From NCBI GenBank assembly GCA_934047225.1, contig OW203986.1, forward strand, positions 17,115,221-17,179,220: 64,000 nucleotides of DNA, in the 5' to 3' direction. The notes under the pieces are model-generated. The model was not told the origin of the DNA, ran no database searches, and worked only from the letters and a program-made list of their open reading frames with translations. A program made the translations under genes and the position numbers. Shown piece by piece: positions 34,580 to 45,237 of the stretch. Origin of the DNA: Ypsolopha sequella. Lineage: Eukaryota > Arthropoda > Insecta > Lepidoptera > Ypsolophidae. Position 1 is the first letter of the stretch. The number at the start of each line of letters is the position of its first letter.

Positions 34580-34900
34580 ATGATAGGTAAAATCTATAAT
34601 TATACAAGGAGAAATCCAATCAACCGCCCGAACCCATACCGGAGACCCGGCCAGGGACCAGGAACAAGGTTCAATGATCACCAACCGAGCCCCAGCACGA
34701 ATCCAGGCGGCCGACCAAATCCAATCCTATATACTACGTTACGTACTACATGTGTAAATACATGTGTACCTCCGCCCATTAGATTAGTCTTGCTAAGAAG
34801 AAGGGCAAGAAACTTAGCAAGATCATGTCTTTTTTTAACATATCAGTTACATACTAAAACATATACTACACAAATTACATTTACAAATACTGTGTCATAA
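34580..34900 (+). other. Unassigned 106-codon ORF, Pro/Arg-rich
   Basis: The frame begins MIGKIYNYTRRNPINRPNPY and is Pro-, Arg- and Thr-rich, with no domain recognised. It follows an AT-rich region with 'TTCAAATTCAAATTG', which may be a retroelement tail, so the ORF is probably part of a repeat. Low support. Confidence 0.15.
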
Positions 34901-35033
34901 GTTCCACCAAGTGCCGACAATCACGAACATTGACTTCTACACAAATTACTTATACATATTTACTTTAACTTAGGGATAAGAAAATACAAGACAGCAGGAA
35001 TTCAAGGTAATCAAAAAAAGAAAAACATATACA

Positions 35034-35291
35034 AGATGACTTTTTGATCATCGTCCAAATTCATACTGGTGGCTTGGTAAGTGATCAGTATCATGGATCA
35101 ATAAAAATTTTTGTAAAATTCGTAAAATGAAATTTCGACTCCCCATAGTGATTCACTCGGAACTGGAAGTGGATTTCTATGTGGAGCCGAAATTTCATTT
35201 TAGAAATTTCACAAAAATTGTTATCGATCCAAGATACTGATCACTTATCAAGCCTCCAGTATGAATTTGGACGATGATCAAAAAGTCACCT
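35034..35291. mobile_element. AGGTGAC-type MITE, copy 2
   Basis: Ends AGATGACTTTTTGATCATCG and the complement ending GTCACCT. Long arms with 'CCAAATTCATACTGGTGGCT' and 'GTGATCAGTATC'. A second inner palindrome at about 35130-35205 holds 'AAATTTCGACTCC' / 'GGAGCCGAAATTT'. Confidence 0.75.
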
Positions 35292-35319
35292 TGTATATCT
35301 TTGTCTACTTGTCTCTTCT

Positions 35320-36197
35320 TTCTCTAGCCCTCTTCCCAGTTCAGCTGGGGTCGGGCCTCCTCGTATGTCGGCGCCAGGATATTCTATCCCGGGTTGTTAT
35401 TGTGAGCAGTGGGTCTACCGCGTAATTCTCATTTTCATCAACATCAACTTGAGATTGAAATTTGACGTGCGTGCGACGACGCCCACCTAACATGCCATCT
35501 CTTTTGCACGCGTTGAATTTCGCATGCATTTGCTTGAAGTTGATACAAATGAGAATTACGCGGTAGAGCCCCAGGTTCTGGTCTTTAATTTCCCTCTCCA
35601 TATTGGACCACCAGGTTGATGGTGGTCGTCCTCTCCCTCTTGGTTTAGTTGGAATGTTAATAGCTTTCTTTACTACGTAATTTTCCTCTCGCCTTATCAC
35701 ATGTCCATCCATCTCAATCTACTTTCCGTTAACTTCTCAGTAATAGGTGCAACCTTAAAAGAGCCTCTCACATATTCGTTTCGCACTTTATCAAGACGCG
35801 TGACACCGCCAGCTCGCAGCGCAGCATTTTCATTTCAGCTAGTCAGGGATCTCCATTTAAGCCATCCCGTGGTCACCCGTGGACATTTGCGTCTGTGGTC
35901 AGTACAGAGCCGAGGTATTTAAATTGTGATACTTTAGGCAGGGGCGTGTTTCCGATAAAAATATCACAGCCTGGATCATCTGTGCCACCGTAGTCACATT
36001 CCATGTGCTCCGTCTTTGTTCGGCTTATGCGTAGTCCGTGGCGTAGTTCTTGTACCCATTCGGTTGAAAGTTCCTTGCAGGTCGGAAGCATTACTTGATA
36101 AAAGTGCTATATCGTCAGCGTACAAAAAGCACCATGGAGTTGGCGCTTGTATTTCGCGAGTGATGTAATTGTCTTTGTCTAACTGTCTCATATAGTC
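35320..36197 (-). pseudogene. RTE-like LINE reverse transcriptase 3' part, split by a MITE
   Basis: The - strand encodes 'TPWCFLYADDIALLSSNASD', with the catalytic YADD box (about 36130), then in another frame 'RHGLRISRTKTEHMECDYGG' and 'PLPKVSQFKYLGSVLTTDA'. These are followed by 'MDGHVIRREENYVVKKAINI' and 'PRGRGRPPSTWW' near 35640. The order fits the palm, thumb and C-terminus of RTE-type LINEs. Several frameshifts break it. A 162-bp MITE (35411-35572) cuts the 3' end, after which the typical '...RPDPS' stop region and 3' tail run to about 35320. The 5' portion is absent. Confidence 0.8.
35411..35572. mobile_element. 162-bp MITE with TCTACCGCGTAATTCTCATT ends, copy 1
   Basis: Inverted termini 'TCTACCGCGTAATTCTCATT' on both ends; centre with 'CGTGCGTGCGACGACG'. 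A copy over 95% identical by eye lies at 49173-49334. Inserted in an RTE-like LINE. Confidence 0.8.
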
Positions 36198-36954
36198 TAT
36201 TTCCTTTTATAGTCTATAATTAATTAATGTGAACTCCTTAGAGGAATCACAAGTTAGGAAATTATACTACCTACTTAAATTATAAACTACTATCTGGAAT
36301 GATCCAGTATCGAAAAATTCTGATCATGGAAAATTTATGTTTCTGTGACAAGCATAAAAATAAATCAAGCGTGGGCGAGCCCCCGCAATCGTACGAGGTT
36401 ATCGTCATAATGTTTTATTATTAGATTAAAGATTCGAGTGACGTTTTAAAGTCTTTGCCAAGTTTTCAATTTTCATCAACATCGCAATGTAAATAAACAA
36501 AATAACTCTACCTAATCTGTGCTGGAAAATTCGAACGGCTTTGTACCCGGATTTAATAACACGGAGACAGACGGTTCCAATTGATTCGTGTTACACTTCC
36601 GCCTCGTAAGCCGTTAGCGGACTCTTGACCAGACTTGCAACGTTGGAACATTATTACCAGAGTTACAGTTAAAAATAACCCCGACCTTTTTACCGGTCAG
36701 TGATTCCGAGTTGCGCGCCATGACGTCGTCGTACCTGTAGTCGATCCAGCAGCGATGTCGTCTACCACATTGTCTGCAGGACAGTGTAACCACCAATAAC
36801 ATGTACATACATTGTATTTTTATTATATTATCCATAGCCTTATTTTTCTAAAACTACCAGGCAATATACTCTTTATCTACAAGACGGACTACGATCTCGA
36901 TCTACTGCTTTAGCTATAGTGAGAATTAAAAATAAAGCGATTCATCTACTTAAC
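36198..36954. other. No gene seen
   Basis: A 73-codon - frame at 36614-36835 lacks a recognisable domain. Confidence 0.35.
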
Positions 36955-37469
36955 TTAAGAGGATGGCATACCCCAGCAACTTTTTTATTACCCGTCCAGC
37001 ACAATAAGTCTAATGGCAAAGACCTTATTTGCTTTTCATAGAGGCGATTATATGTTGGCTTTTTGGCCTCTTGTACTTGGACGCGTAATACTAGTGATCA
37101 CGCAGCGAAACAACAAATTGGTGTGTTTTTAGCCATGAAGTGCTTCATGGTTTTTAGCTAATACTGAAATATTTTGCAGGGAAAAAAATATTGGATTTAG
37201 ATAACATCCCTTCTTATTTCTTTTGCCTATTTCATTAAAAAAAAAACAGGTTGATCTCTTAACCGCGTTTTTGAAACGAACGTTTGAAAACCAAAAAAAA
37301 AGAGGGTGGAAAACCTTTTTTTTTGACAAAAGTATAAATCTTAAAACATTGTTTATAGGTGGAATCCCTAGATAAAAGATCGATAAATCAAATATATTTT
37401 CCCAGTTTCTTCCAATGAACCCTTGAACACCTGGTGTTGTTGATGTTCTAGCGTCAGGTGTCCCGTTAA
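36955..37469 (+). mobile_element. TTAA family A MITE, copy 4
   Basis: 515 bp bounded by TTAA (36955-36958, 37466-37469). Starts 'TTAAGAGGATGGCATACCC' and ends 'GCGTCAGGTGTCCCGTTAA'. Confidence 0.8.
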
Positions 37470-37510
37470 ATAGATTAAAATGGTAAAAAAGGTTTGTACA
37501 ATAATTGTGT

Positions 37511-37725
37511 CTAAGAGTATAGCATACCCTAGCAACTTTTTTTATTACCCATCTAGCACAATAAGTCCAATGGCAAAGACTTTATTAACTTTTAATAGAG
37601 GCTGTTAATTATGTTGGCTCATTTTCCTTGACGGATATTCCGCAGCGAAAAAATTTTTTTTTAATAAAATTAAAATTAAATAAAATTTTCAAGGGGTTTT
37701 AGCTAATACTGAAATATTTTGTAGG
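37511..37725 (+). repeat. TTAA family A MITE, left-end fragment
   Basis: 'CTAAGAGTATAGCATACCCT' through 'TAATACTGAAATATTTTGTA' matches the first 200 bp of family A, with a small internal rearrangement. The right half is missing. Confidence 0.65.
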
Positions 37726-37830
37726 CAAAAACTTGAAGCTAAGGGCAATGTATACCAAAAGTTCACTATATGCATTTTTAATGATATTATGGTAGCTTCA
37801 AAACAATTGGATTTTCCATAAGCGTGATAA

Positions 37831-37996
37831 TAAAGCCGATTCTGAAGGCTTTAACTTTAGTTTTAGTGCTGTCAATACTTAAATTTTTCCAAAGTAATTT
37901 AGCTTCTGTTCTTCACACTTATGAACTATTTTGCAACGATGAAAATTTAGATTTGACAGCACTAAAACTAAAGTTAAAGCCTTCAGAATCGGCTAC
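37831..37996. mobile_element. Palindromic MITE 'CCGATTCTGAAGGC' family, copy 4
   Basis: Starts TAAAGCCGATTCTGAAGGC and ends with the complement 'GCCTTCAGAATCGGCTA'; arms almost fully paired. Confidence 0.78.
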
Positions 37997-39030
37997 ATTA
38001 GATTATTTTAGAAATGTCTGGCTGGTATCGCGACTATAGAAAAGCCTATAGACTATAGATCGTTTTGTAGCTATTGTAATATATGTTTATGCATATAGCA
38101 AACTATTGGTATACATTGCTCTTAGCTAAAAGTAGTATTTTGGTTAGTTATAATTGTTTCTTAATATTTTGAGAGAGCCAGACCAAGTTAAGTTCAGGAA
38201 ATATAATTTATATTCATATAAATTTCTTTAAGACTATCAATTCATCATAGATGTTACTAAATTTAAATACAGGATCAAAAAAAACCTAATTGATGAACTA
38301 ATGACAGATTATTTTGCAGGTGGGAAGTAAATTATTAATCAAATGATTCTTAAGCACACAAGCGCTGGCGCAGGCCTGTGCCTGCGTACGTTAATTTAAC
38401 TTTGAAGGCGCTTCGATTTACACTTGCACACATGTACAGACGTTCGTGCGTGATATGAATGTATGTGCGTGTACCACGTCTATATTTGACTTATTTGAGA
38501 GTGTGTGATCGCTTTGCGTTCGTGTTTGTTGACTCATTCAGGTCCTACAGTAGTTGTAAACCTTTCTGAAAAAGTATCCAAGGTCGTTTCTGAGAAAATG
38601 GGTTGAATCATAAACGTCATCATGATTTCCCTGCATACAAAACTAGATATTAAAATGTATCTAAAAATAAAACAGTGTGAATTCGTTGCGCAATAGGGTG
38701 ATTCATCAGGCTGGGCCATGCATGCCTTATATATGAAAAAGCAGTTATTGCTAATGAAGTCACATAATTCGATCAGAATGTGGTTTGGATCAATACATAT
38801 GAATTTATGTTTAATTTAAACCTCCACTCCGTGTAAGGACCACGACAACCAGTTGTATAACAATCACATCAAGATTAGCAGAAACACAACAAAAAAGTCT
38901 CGTTTTAAAAGTTATACGAGTAGAACAATTTTCTAGTCGTACAACTTTAAACTCTCGCTTTTCGTACACAGGTTTATCGCGATGTGTCGCCATAATCATT
39001 GGGTGCCTTTTTTCAAAAAGGTAGACCTGA
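37997..39030. other. No gene seen
   Basis: About 1 kb without coding or repeat signal that I recognise. Confidence 0.35.
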
Positions 39031-39529
39031 TTAAATATTATAATTTTCTAATTGTGTTTCTGGAAAACCTTCAGTTTCATTATTCTGATAAAATAACGTC
39101 AATCTTCTTTTACGAAAAAAAATCGACACTTTAAGAACGTGCATATCTACTTCAGTAAATAATGAATTATTTTGAAAAAAAAATATATTATTTTTGGATT
39201 CTTTTTCTAGGGATCTGTTAAAACAGAAACGCGATTGAAGAAATTCGGCTCGATAGAAATATTTATTGAAGTGAGGTCTTTTTCGGCACCAATTCTCCTG
39301 GTTTGACAATTTAGAATGACATATGGACTGCAATTATATTTTATTAGATGGATTTTAACGATATCTAGGACCTAGTTAAACGAAATTTTGATAGCGACTT
39401 TTGTACATTTTATATCAATAAAAACCCGACTTTTTGCTACTTTTCCACGAATCCGTCCCTCTCGCACTGAGGGTTTTTTCGCATATGAAGTAACAGGGAC
39501 GCTAAAACTTTTACATAATATCACCTTAA
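39031..39529 (-). mobile_element. TTAA family C MITE, most complete copy
   Basis: TTAA at 39031-39034 and 39526-39529. Read on the - strand it starts 'TTAAGGTGATATTATGTAAA', followed by 'TTTTAGCGTCCCTGTTAC'. It is the uninterrupted counterpart of the mariner-split copy at 22653-24395. The 100-codon frames inside it are not convincing. Confidence 0.7.
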
Positions 39530-39608
39530 ACAATCCACCGGCGTTTGTATGTATGTATATATATATGAATGTTTGTCCGACGATAACTCAAGTATCGTTG
39601 ATCGGAAC

Positions 39609-39668
39609 CAATGACATTCTATACCATATGGTATAGTATATAAGATATCTATGGTATAGAATGTCGTT
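39609..39668. mobile_element. 60-bp hairpin MITE, copy 2, with 9-bp target duplication
   Basis: Arms 'AATGACATTCTATACCATA' and 'TATGGTATAGAATGTCGTT' pair. Flanks repeat GATCGGAAC (39600-39608 and 39669-39677). Same termini as 6811-6853 but a different core and a different target. Confidence 0.65.
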
Positions 39669-39757
39669 GATCGGAACGTCATGAAATTTGGAAGGCGAGT
39701 AAATGAGACAAAAAGAATTTTTAAGTACGAACATGAGCCAAATCGGTCAAGATCGAA

Positions 39758-40165
39758 TCACGAGTTCACAGTTCGGGGCAAACTACTAGCATGTAGTATT
39801 AAGAAACTGGAGGACACGGCTTTCAAAAAATTGGAGTATAAAATGTTTGCAGCTTCTGCTGCGTCAGTAGACCGTTGCTTTGAACACTTTTCTTCCAGTA
39901 CTTTTCCATCAGAAACTTGTCGCATAAATAATTTGGATAGAGCCGTAAAACGTATATTTGCCTCGCTCACACGCATACGATTGAGCATACAATGTGCGCG
40001 ACCGACGAGTGAACGGAGCCATACCGGCAAAACGGATCCTACAGCTTGCATCGACTTCATTTTCGCGAGATCGTTGGCGCCATCATCAATTAATAAAACC
40101 TCAACCAGGTCATCATAACAGACAGAGATATTCGAAATTGGCTGTTCGTAAGGCAGCCAATAAAA
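39758..40165 (-). other. Coding-like fragment, unrecognised
   Basis: An open frame of 136 codons runs on the - strand from a stop at 40166-40168 to TGA at 39758-39760. The first Met is at 40060, so about 35 open codons precede any start, as in an exon or a truncated gene. Composition is protein-like: 'VEVLLIDDGANDLAKMKSMQ', 'VLPVWLRSLVGRAHCMLNRM', 'TALSKLFMRQVSDGKVLEEK'. I cannot place the family; a decayed transposase or another integrated element is possible. The opposite strand is also open (39681-40118), which weakens the case. Confidence 0.3.
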
Positions 40166-40515
40166 TTAATGGTCACATTTTTAACATGGATATTTAAGGC
40201 ACAGTTAAAGCTCATGTGTTAGGCTAAATTCTTACGTTCATGGGCTAAATTAAGTCTTTATGTAACATTTGCGACATCAATTATACAGGAGGATCATATT
40301 AAATAATGCACGTAGCAAAGGAACCGTCGTCGCCACTCATCTGCAAAGGTCGTATTTCTGAACGCTTAATTTGAATTTGAATTTGAATTTGAATCCATGA
40401 CAGATAGTGCACGTCCGGTCGCCCATAGACAACTAAAATGATATCCTTAATTGCTTCCGGTTCCAATTGTTTGCAGATGTTCTAAAAAGAATCTTAGTCC
40501 TATATTCTCTGAAAT

Positions 40516-40860
40516 AAGTTTCCAAATTCTAGTGCAATGTTTAGGGCTCTTACAATTTATAATTCGGCTATTTCCGAGAATACGAAAACTAGCGAAGATT
40601 TCTTCCATGCTCATTATATCAGTGGCAGACAGATCTGTACAATATTTGAAGGCGATAATTTTTGCACAGATTCCACAAATTGGATGTTAAATGTAAAGTC
40701 ATGCACTGCAGGTACTCCTATAGGTGTCCAGATTTGCACAACGTTGCATTTTTCATTAAGTATTCCGGCGTGTGGCGCCACGATCAGACCATATCGCGTG
40801 ATTAAAATGTTCTACACAGTAAACGCGCGTGCTCGAGTCGTGACGTGGGAAAAATGCTGA
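40516..40860 (+). other. Unrecognised Cys-containing ORF
   Basis: The frame from 'KFPNSSAMFRALTIYNSA' (Met at 40537) gives 107 aa to a stop at 40860. It contains 'ISGRQICTIFEGDNFCTDST' and 'VKSCTAGTPIGVQICTTLHF', with seven Cys, suggesting a folded extracellular type of protein. No family recognised. An overlapping 79-codon frame (40451-40690) competes. It could be part of the same inserted segment as 39758-40165. Confidence 0.25.
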
Positions 40861-41689
40861 CAAAACAATCAACTTTTACTGCAACACGTAATATTTCTGC
40901 GATTCTGAATTCTTTAGACTATGAATTATGACGTAACGAAATGTTTATAGTGCCCCCAATTCGATTTAATCTACCAACTAATATGGTAATTTAGTCAAAT
41001 GTCTGGGACGATTAGTCGAAAGAATATTCAAATCGAGTTTCAGGTTACCACGTGTTTTGATAACATATCGGAAGGAAGCGAATAAACTGGAGCACAGAAA
41101 GTAACAATCGAAGTTCTAATAGAAGAAATAAGTTTAACTTAACTAAAGAAATAGCTACATATCTCATATTTTAGAAAACAGCTAGTTTTTTAGACGAGAT
41201 GCTTCTGACTTGCCAATGCTATAATCAACTCTTACTAAGTACGAGAGTATTAAAATAGTACAGGCTCAGAACCCGTCCATCTATTTTCGTATAATTCTCG
41301 TGTATTTATGGAGTTAATCCATGCTGCATGGGCTGGTCGTTAGGTAGGTATAACAGGCTATGAAGTTTTCTCCATTCCACATACTTGCTGGGTATCAGAG
41401 ATGTTGGAACATTAGCCATCAGTAAAATATAATTTTATGTTTTCCTGATGTAAAACGTTGGTTTTAATTAGCAATTGAAATTAAATGTAGGAATTGTATT
41501 AACTATCTGTAATAATAATACAATGATCAATGCTATTAATATAACTTACAACAAAACAACTGTGATACTTATTTACTTTGACGTAAATATAAAATGAATA
41601 CTTAATTGACTTGCTAAACGAAAGGTTTTGAATAAATATTCCAGAATGGAACAATACATGATTTTGCCGATACGATACCGATGATTGTC
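40861..41689. other. No gene seen
   Basis: Nothing recognised. Confidence 0.35.
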
Positions 41690-42135
41690 GAAATATGTGC
41701 TGTCATACGTTGAAGAGTTCTACGATGAAGCCAAGATCGAAGGTCAGGTGGGTACACTAGCAATTTTCAAGCAATGCCCTGCAATGAGCACCCTAACACA
41801 AACTGATTGCCGCAATCCAAAGTTATGTGCTGTCATCCGTTGAGGAGTTCTATAGTGAATATGGTGATGAAGCCAGGATCGAAGGTCAGGTGGAAGAATG
41901 TCGATTTTCAAGTAATACCTTGTAATCAGCACCCAGGTACAAAGCGATTACCTCAATTTCGAGAGGTAAGCTCTAATTTTCTGAATTCCACTGCCTATCT
42001 CTAAAGACCTTCATCAGATCATGACCAAACCCAGAATGAGACCTACCTGGAAGTACACTCTTCCAAACAAAATAAGAATTATTCAAATCAGTTCAGAAAT
42101 GACGGAGTTATTGAGTAACAACGCCAAAAAAAAAT
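41690..42135 (+). repeat. Lepidopteran dispersed repeat with two tandem sub-units
   Basis: 'TATGTGCTGTCATACGTTGA' (41693) and 'TATGTGCTGTCATCCGTTGA' (41823) begin two related units, each with 'GAAGCCAAGATCGAAGGTCA'-type sequence. The 3' part, with 'TCAGATCATGACCAAACCCA' and 'AGAAATGACGGAGTTATTGA', is a tail common in moth genomes. Confidence 0.6.
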
Positions 42136-43547
42136 ACTGTCGAATTGAGAACCTCCTCCTTTTTTGAAGTCGATTAAAAATACGGCGATACCGATACATG
42201 GAGAACATGATAATCTTTTTTTAAGGCCAAAAGTCTTTACAGTGACGTCATGTTTGTCTGTACAATAATGACTGCTGAGTCGCTTAGAATTCAAGAATTT
42301 CATCATTTTTTTTCTTTCTGCTATGCTATAAAATTTTCAGGATGTACGTGAAGATTGCAGCAGGAACAGGCATGCCGCAAGCTACCTTTCATGTTTTGAA
42401 TAAGTATACTCATCGCGAGAGTAATAAATAAAAGGCCGGTCACGCATTTCACATGTAAGAGTATACCAGCAATTTATTTTTCATGTTTTCTTTAAACCAA
42501 AGGCCATTGTCGCCTTTTGCTCTGCGAATACGTTTCATTTATGGAGCTAACGTTGACAACCTCGCTCGTCTTGTAAAAACTATTGTCGGTATGCGAACCT
42601 CGCCTGAGGTTTTTTCCCGTCCTGCCGGTGTAACCGTGTTAAAAATAGACCCGTTTACTGTATCATATCTACTAATTAATGTATATATTACTCGAAGTAT
42701 TATTAAGAAATAGAATTGTAGAACCTAGCACAACAAGTATGTCTTCAAAAGTACATTTTTATTTAGACATTTACACATGTGGTCTTGCGCTGAGAATTTG
42801 CACAAAATGTTTACAGAATATTGATCTCACTCGAGCTGAAAAAGATATATACTAAAATAATAATTATTAATCAGTCTCTGTCTACGATGCGATGGACTTT
42901 TTTGTATTTAGGTTCCGTTTGATATGAATATAAATCATTTTATTATGTGAGAGAGGTTTAGGTGAGCATCACGATTCACGATGTAAGACATCGTATTCAA
43001 GAAGCGAGGCGCCCGCGCGGATGGCGTTCCGCTCGTCCCCCAGTCAGCACCCAACCCACGTCCACCTACCTAGCCAACCAATTAGGCAATCTGAGTCAGA
43101 ATTCCAAGACATTATCATAAACAACAACAGACCGATTACAACCTAAGAGTATAGATATTCACTAGTAATGTATCATTATGATTCATTATAGAGGTAAATA
43201 CTACGAGTCTAGTGACATAGGTCAGGGACTTGAGGGTGTTATAAAACAACTGCGATGACCTTCACGTTGCAAATAAATCAGAATAACATATACATATAAT
43301 ATATTTTTTCAGAAACGATTTTCATATCAAATCACATTGAGATAAAGTTTAAAGCCTTGCATCATCGTCAAATGAATTACAACACAACAACAGCACTAAC
43401 CTGTACACACATTAATACAAAACCTAAGCTAACTAATATCGATTGGCCTACATACTGCAGCGAACTGAAAACGCCCTGAATGCACTTGGATATCTACACT
43501 CTACAACAGTGACAATAAGCCTTTGACGTCAAGATTGCAAATTATTG
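42136..43547. other. No gene seen
   Basis: A 76-codon + frame at 42483-42713 has no domain. 42995-43090 is CG-rich. Nothing assigned. Confidence 0.35.
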
Positions 43548-44197
43548 CAATTTTTCAAGTCCACGTTTCCTCTCGTAACTTTTGATTACTGATTGGCGAG
43601 ATTTAGAGGAGTGTCCACAACGTAATATGACGATAACTTACATAAGAGGAGACTGAGCAAACAAGGAAAAATAAATCTTCTATGGATCGCAACGCTATTC
43701 AGGACTTTGTTCATAGACGCATTGATGAGTAATTCGGGTCTTGATTGTACTGGAAACATTTGGAAGTATTTCATCATTAATTTCAAGGAAAGTGATGATG
43801 ATAATTAGCACCTTAAGATTGTTTTAAAAGCTTTTTGGCAGAATTTAGTCATAAAATTGAAATTGAAACGATTTCTAAGGGATCGATTTTATTACTAAAT
43901 TCCGCCTAGAAGCTTTTAGTACTATCTTAAGGTACTAAATTATTATCATCACTTTCCATGAAATCAATGAGGAAATACTTCCGCATGTTTCCAGTACAAT
44001 CAAGACCCGGATTACTCATCAATGCGTCTATGAACAAAGTCCTGAATAGCGTTGCGATTCATAGAAGATTTATTTTTCCTTGTTTGCTCAGTCTCCTCTA
44101 ATGTACGTTATCGTAATATTACATTGTGGACACTCCTCTAAATCTCGCCAATCAGGAATCAAAAGTTACGAGAGAAAACGTGGACATGAAAAATTGA
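43548..44197. repeat. 650-bp foldback element
   Basis: The whole segment folds: 'CAATTTTTCAAGTCCACGTT' at the left end returns inverted at 44176-44196. The arms (about 270 bp each, roughly 90% paired by eye) include 'GAGATTTAGAGGAGTGTCCA' and 'GACTTTGTTCATAGACGCAT'. Short unpaired centre at about 43860. Confidence 0.85.
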
Positions 44198-44737
44198 AGT
44201 GGGATGACATGGTGGACTGAAAAAAAGAATAATTTAACGATAAAACAAACAGTACATAACATTACAAAAAATTCCATCTGACTTGAACACATTTCATCGA
44301 AAAGTACTTAAGTGTACGAGTAGGATTTTTGGAAAATAAATACATGAGGCTCAATCATAGCAAAAATAATTGGAATTTAATAATTAAATTAAATTTCATA
44401 ATATAGCCGGAACCGTCGTGGAAAGTTTTAATCTCAATTTAAAACTGATAAGATAAGACACTCCTTTTGGTGAGACGCGTGACACATTTGCGTCTGCGAC
44501 TGATTATTAAGTTTTATCACGTCGTCAGTTGTTAGGTGGATTACAGTGATGCTATGAGAATTATTGCATTTTTGTTTTGGAAAGTTCCATTCAGGCGACG
44601 AATCACACTGAAGTGCTTCGTCATTACTCGGAAAGGAAGGTCCGTGGAAGTTTCAGAAAGTAAGTCAATATGTGTATTTGTGTATCTATGGCTACGTTCA
44701 TGACACACAAATTTATTGGTGGCAGTTGGCATACCTA
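44198..44737. other. No gene seen
   Basis: AT-rich; nothing recognised. Confidence 0.3.
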
Positions 44738-45237
44738 TCACTACATAGTATAAAACAAAGTCGCGGTCTGTCTGTCCCTATGTGAGCTTAGATCTTTAAA
44801 TCTACGCAACGGTTTTGATGCGGTTTTTTTTCACTAGATAGAATGATTCAAGAGGAAGGTTTATATGTATAATACATGCGTAATATAGTAGAGAAACACT
44901 GATAATTTTAGAGGTTTCTAATGTGATGTCATAAATAAACACATTTTTTTGCGCTTACATTGTAAACGCTGGCTGAACCCTACGAGATAGATCAAAGTAA
45001 TGTATTACAGTATTGTACACCTTAAGTCTACAAAAAAGTCCGCAATGGTATATGTCTATCTCTTAGAGATAACCCACAATAACCATTTTTTCCTTTACTT
45101 TTTACGAGAAATAATGGCTTATTTACGAAGCGATTTTAAGCAATACAGCATTAATCCTTATCCAATTAAGTACCTTAAATACCGTAGTATATTTAGTATC
45201 AGCATTGCACCCGTGCGAAGCCAGGGCGGATCGCTAG
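44738..45237 (+). mobile_element. Non-autonomous Helitron of about 500 bp
   Basis: 5' end 'TCACTACATAGTATAAAACA' and 3' end 'CCGTGCGAAGCCAGGGCGGA' followed by 'TCGCTAG'. It begins with TC, has a GC-rich region near the 3' end, and terminates in CTAG before a T, all Helitron hallmarks. The 102-codon ORF within (45000-45308) runs past the end and is not real. Confidence 0.75.

Noticed and set aside
39681..40118. 145-codon + strand ORF
   Set aside because: Mirror of the - strand frame at 39758-40165. The - strand reading has more protein-like composition; the + reading is basic and Ser/Thr-rich as expected of a shadow.
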